Source: Phanerodontia chrysosporium (Eukaryota > Basidiomycota > Agaricomycetes > Polyporales > Phanerochaetaceae). Taken from it: 64,000 nt of DNA. The position numbers and the translations under genes were made by a program. The notes below the pieces were generated by a model. It was given only the letters and a program-made list of their open reading frames with translations, was not told the origin of the DNA and searched no databases. The DNA lies in NCBI GenBank assembly GCA_001910725.1, contig MJGA01000021.1:310001-374000 (forward strand). Direction: 5' to 3'. This document shows, piece after piece, positions 60,292-64,000 of this stretch (its first letter is position 1; each line of letters begins with the position of its first letter).

Positions 60292-62885
60292 CTATCGGAT
60301 ACGCAGAGTGTCAGCAACCGTCCACACGCACATCGGTCCCATCCGCCCAGAAAAGAGCACTCTTCTGCTGTCGGGCAGAAATTGGACATCAGTCACCTGG
60401 GGCAGCATCTCGCCCATTCCTGCTACCAAAGCACCAGACTTTGCGTTCCAAACCACAACGTTGAACTTTCCTGCCGCCGCGAGGAGCGTTCCGTCTGGCG
60501 AGAACGCCAAGGCATTGCCGCCCGACCCTATCCTGTGGCTGATTACGAGGCGATTGTCGGATGCGTCGTGGATCGCGAGCGTTGCTCGCCGCCTCTCGAT
60601 GGAGATGACGGCAGTGTCGTCGCCGTCTGGAGCCAGCGCCGCATGCGCGACGGAGGCCTCGGGCGTCTCGAAGCGGCGCAGTTCGGCCAGGGTGTTGGTG
60701 TCGAACACGCGCCCCGCGAGGCCCTGCGCGCAGACGAGTATCCGGTCGCCCTGCGGCGCCCAGGACGCATCGCGGTAGTCTGTGAGGTCGTCTGATGATA
60801 TGACGCCCAGAAGGACGATGGGCCTGCGAATCTCGTACAGCGCAATCGAGCGTTCGAGCACAGCAGCAAGTCGCCAGCCATCGCGCGAGAAGACGAACTT
60901 GCGAACTGCAGAGTCTGTGGCATACGAGCACAGCGGTGAGCCCGTCTTGGCATCCCAGAATTTGACCACGTAGTCTGCGCTGCCGGTGACAATGTACTTT
61001 CCGTCTGGGGAGAAGGTGACTTGGAGGACATAATGTGTATGACCCTCGAGACGCAAGACAGGTTCACCAGAAGCAATGTCCCAGACAATCGCAGTCCTAT
61101 CACACGATCCCGATATCAGCCGCCTGTTGCATGATGAAAAGTGCACGGAGGTGACGCTGTCGGTGTGTCCGCGACTGCGGAGGCATTGCAAGAGGAACCC
61201 GTCCGAGGTGCGCCACACCTTGACGTATGTTGTTGCTCATGATGCGGCCAGCAGCGTCCCGTCGCGCGACAAGGCACGACAGCTGGCATCTGTGTCACGG
61301 GCATCTGCGTCGGAGAACTCGAGGTAGGTGCTCTTGAACTGCACTTGGTCTCCTGGCCTTTCTTTGTTCGGGACCTGTGCGCGCGCGAGTGCAAGTGCGC
61401 CAGAGCCTTCCTCGCTGATGCGTGGCCACTTGCGCAGGTCAGCAGCGGTGACCTTCCGGTTCTCCAGTTGCACCCTTCGCGGTATATGAGGTCCGGGACA
61501 GAAATGACTCCATCTACTTGGTGCATAAGCAAAGACTATCGTGTTTAGAGGTGGATGATTCACTGACACGAGTCGTCGACTATCACCGGTGGCCGTCGTC
61601 GGCGCAGGTATGTAGAAAAATCGAGGACACGCATCGCCCTAGCATTGTCATGAGCTACGAGCTTCTGAAGATGAGGGACGTACTCCTAGGACTCCTTCGA
61701 TGTCCTCGTCGCGTGCGATGGCATGGGTTGCCTCAGAGACCTATGGATAAATTGTTCAGTAGGTGCTCGTCCGCATCTGTATGATCTTACTTCGAGTATA
61801 TAGTCTAGCAGAACGTCGAGAGGGTCGATAGCATCACCCTATCATTTTATGAGTGACTGTGCCTCGAAACAATAATGCAGTAAGGTTTACCTTTCCTTCA
61901 TTGAACAAGGACTTGTCATCTTCGTAGCCACCGTCATCGGCTCGGATGCCATGAACAGTGTCAGAGTTATCAGTGTCACCAGGGAGATCGTCGTATCCAG
62001 CACCTGCAGATAGCTCTCGTACTATCCAAAGCCGCTTCTTGATCTTGTAACGCTTGACAAAAACGCACTGATCTCTCACAGAGTGGTTCTTCCCGATTCT
62101 CTTGGAGTATTTCGCTCCTCGCCTCTCCATCGGCGGGCCGTTGTACGCTTTTGATTCCGATCCGATAAATTGAGACCGACAAACTGATCAATTTGCCCCT
62201 TGAGGGAGAGCGCGCGGTGCGAGCTCCTGTTGCTGAACGCAGCATTTGCCCAGTCTGGGGGTGCCTTCACCCACCCGGTGCCAAAGACGACCTCCTCAGG
62301 CTTCACCAAGTGATTGTTCTGCGCATATGTGCACCAGTGTTCATGCTCGCGGAACATATATCCCAGCAGCTGCGGATTGTGATACAGACTCTCCGCATAC
62401 GCCGCGCTCTTCAGGTCCAAGAGAGCGCCCTGAACCTCCTTGCACGTAAATCCCGTGCTCAAGGTCGCAGATGTGCTAGAGAAGGGCCTCTACGAACGAT
62501 GAGATCTCAAAACCCAGAAAAATTCGAACACATACGCAGAGACCCCCATCTCTATTGATTTTTCCTGGACTCCATGGCTTGGAAAACGTCCAGGACCAAG
62601 TGCCGGCTGTCGCGCGTCCAGGTAGAACACGTCGGAAGGGAGCGGTTCCGTTATCTTGATACGTGTCGGCCAATGTGTAACCTGGTGCTCTGGCACACCC
62701 GTGTTGATGTTGAAGAGCCGAACGAACGCTCCCTCCAGGATGTAGCCCATGTCGCCGATCTGCGGCTCTCCTGTGTTATGCGGTTCGGGATGCCAAAGTG
62801 CATAGCCGTATCCGAGGGCGGACAGGCTCGAGGGATAGATCGTATATGGCGCGTCACGCTGCGCAAAACGATAGATTGTAAACAT
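60292..62885 (-). pseudogene. N-domain/WD40 protein, copy 5 (frameshift and stop)
   Basis: ATG 62885 opens MFTIYRFAQRDAPYTIYPSS, then GEPQIGDMGYILEGAFVRLF. Exon 2 encodes TCKEVQGALLDLKSAAYAES and GTGWVKAPPDWANAAFSNRS, then shifts frame near 62157-62164 (one G short), continuing in the next frame as MERRGAKYSKRIG and QCVFVKRYKIKKRLWIVREL. The linker is FSTYLRRRRPPVIVDDS. In the WD40 exon a TGA at 61237-61239 follows RDGTLLAAS where copy 4 has Trp, so TGG to TGA is likely. Beyond it the frame is open to 60292 (VHFSSCNRRLISGSCDRTAI; YIVTGSADYVVKFWDAKTG; WTVADTLRIR). Two independent lesions make this the best candidate for a true pseudogene. Confidence 0.75.
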
Positions 62886-63636
62886 GGACGAAGAGCAGAC
62901 TGCAACAATTCACCGTCGGGTGGTGGCAATGCAAAGAGACGCGCTGGCCGGGAGCAACATGACGGGCGCCTGCGGGATGCACGTATCTCACAAGCTGCAG
63001 GGTCAGAGTCACAGACACAGGAAACAGTACTGACGAAGAGAGTGCATACACATGCCGATTCGTACCAGATACGAAACTGCTGTTCAAATTTCGAGAGGAA
63101 ATTCGGGCTGCGCCGCTCAGGTATTACGTAAGCTGGGCGCTACGAGCAGGAAGATTTCTCTCGGCTTTCCTGCCCCACCACGCTACATGTCCAAAGTCAC
63201 CGCGCACACACGAGAAAGTGATGGTGAGTCTTCAAATATATTCTTTGCGAATGTCAGATTCTACGCATTTCCTCGGTGCAAAGACCATGGGTCAGCAGAC
63301 GTGGCTTTCGGCTAGCTGTCCGTTGGACAGCGACTGGCATGCCTGAGGGGAGTCCTCAAGAGAACTCGCGCAGGATATGCCTATATTTTTGCATGTCTCG
63401 GACTGCAAATGGTGTTGACATCTCTGCCAATGCACGCCGGGCGTCTGCAATCCAGCGCTCCGAAGGACAATGGGCCTCGCTTTCCCGTAATTCCCACGAA
63501 TATTCTGCGGACGGGAAGCTCAGAGAGTAGCAGCTCCCGGACGTCCTTGTGCTAGCACGCCGACTGGAATATGTCATATATACCGCAGGATGCAGAGCGG
63601 GTGAGTTTACATCTTTCCTCTACTGTACTCTCCTCG
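62886..63636. other. intergenic between WD40 copies 5 and 6
   Basis: About 750 bases with only motif-free short frames. It holds the copy 5 promoter. Confidence 0.4.
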
Positions 63637-64000
63637 TCACTCCTGTCGACCCCCGCGCACCCGTAGGACATCACCGATATTCCACAGGACAAGCGGTCCT
63701 TCCCTCGCATACGACAGCAATCGCCGCCTGTCTGGAAGCCACTTCAGCCCCGAGAGCTCCGTCACCGGGCCCATGAGCTCGACGACGTACCCCGCAGTGA
63801 GACTGTTGTAGACCGCAACCTTGCCGTCTCGCGCCGCAGCGGCGGTAAGCACGCCGTCTGGGGAGTAGGAGACCGCGAGTGCCGCCTTCCTATCGAGTGA
63901 TTGCGGTAGACAGCTCCGCTGGATGCGCTATATCCGACCATGGTGCAGTCGTACGAGCCGGTGAGCACCTCGTTCCCGTCTGGCGAGAACGCGCACGAGC
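63637..64000 (-). pseudogene. WD40 protein, copy 6, C-terminal end only (runs off window)
   Basis: The last blades are readable: VLTGSYDCTMVGYSASSGAV, then, in another frame, LAVSYSPDGVLTAAAARDGK, VAVYNSLTAGYVVELM and LKWLPDRRRLLSYAREGPLV, ending LWNIGDVLRVRGGRQE. The final WNIGDVLRVR corresponds to the NVADTLRIR ends of the other copies. The frame changes near 63880 after HSIGR without an intron signal. The N-terminal half is outside the window, so family membership beyond the propeller is inferred from position and tail. Confidence 0.6.

Overview
The window is nuclear DNA from a filamentous basidiomycete, most likely an agaricomycete of the polypore type. Genes are split by many introns of about 45-70 bases with GT..AG ends. 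There is a Plavaka-type transposon with a divergent partner gene, a Ty3/gypsy element and a hAT element, and several protein families I know only from agaricomycetes. I see no rRNA, tRNA or CRISPR array. All family names come from reading the sequence and from memory; no search was run.

Layout. (1) 1-4189: left-truncated Ty3/gypsy retrotransposon on the minus strand (pol, gag, an extra leader frame, one LTR). (2) 4190-17121: a minus-strand coiled-coil gene broken by a Plavaka-type transposon (4989-16627, TA target duplication), which carries a hAT element (9923-14812, perfect 8-base duplication) inside its partner gene. (3) 17.6-44.3 kb: a cluster of paralogues from four families: a membrane-anchored aspartic protease (2), a MYND zinc finger/MSS51-C protein (2), a coiled-coil protein with a conserved C-terminal domain (2 more) and a WD40 protein with an uncharacterised N-terminal half (3). 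(4) 44.8-54.5 kb: ordinary single-copy genes: a small C2H2 protein, RuvB-like 1, an F-box protein, NF-YC/HAP5 and an ER DnaJ/TPR co-chaperone. (5) 54.9-64 kb: the families return, with a third protease and WD40 copies 4, 5 and 6, the last running off the window.

The most interesting feature is the repeated local association and expansion of the four families. Around WD40 copy 1 they lie in a rough mirror order. Of the WD40 copies only copy 3 reads cleanly from start to stop (six exons, 794 residues). Copies 1, 2, 4, 5 and 6 carry frameshifts or a stop. The essential gene RVB1 carries the same kind of one-base homopolymer lesion, so part of this apparent decay may be uncorrected sequencing error.
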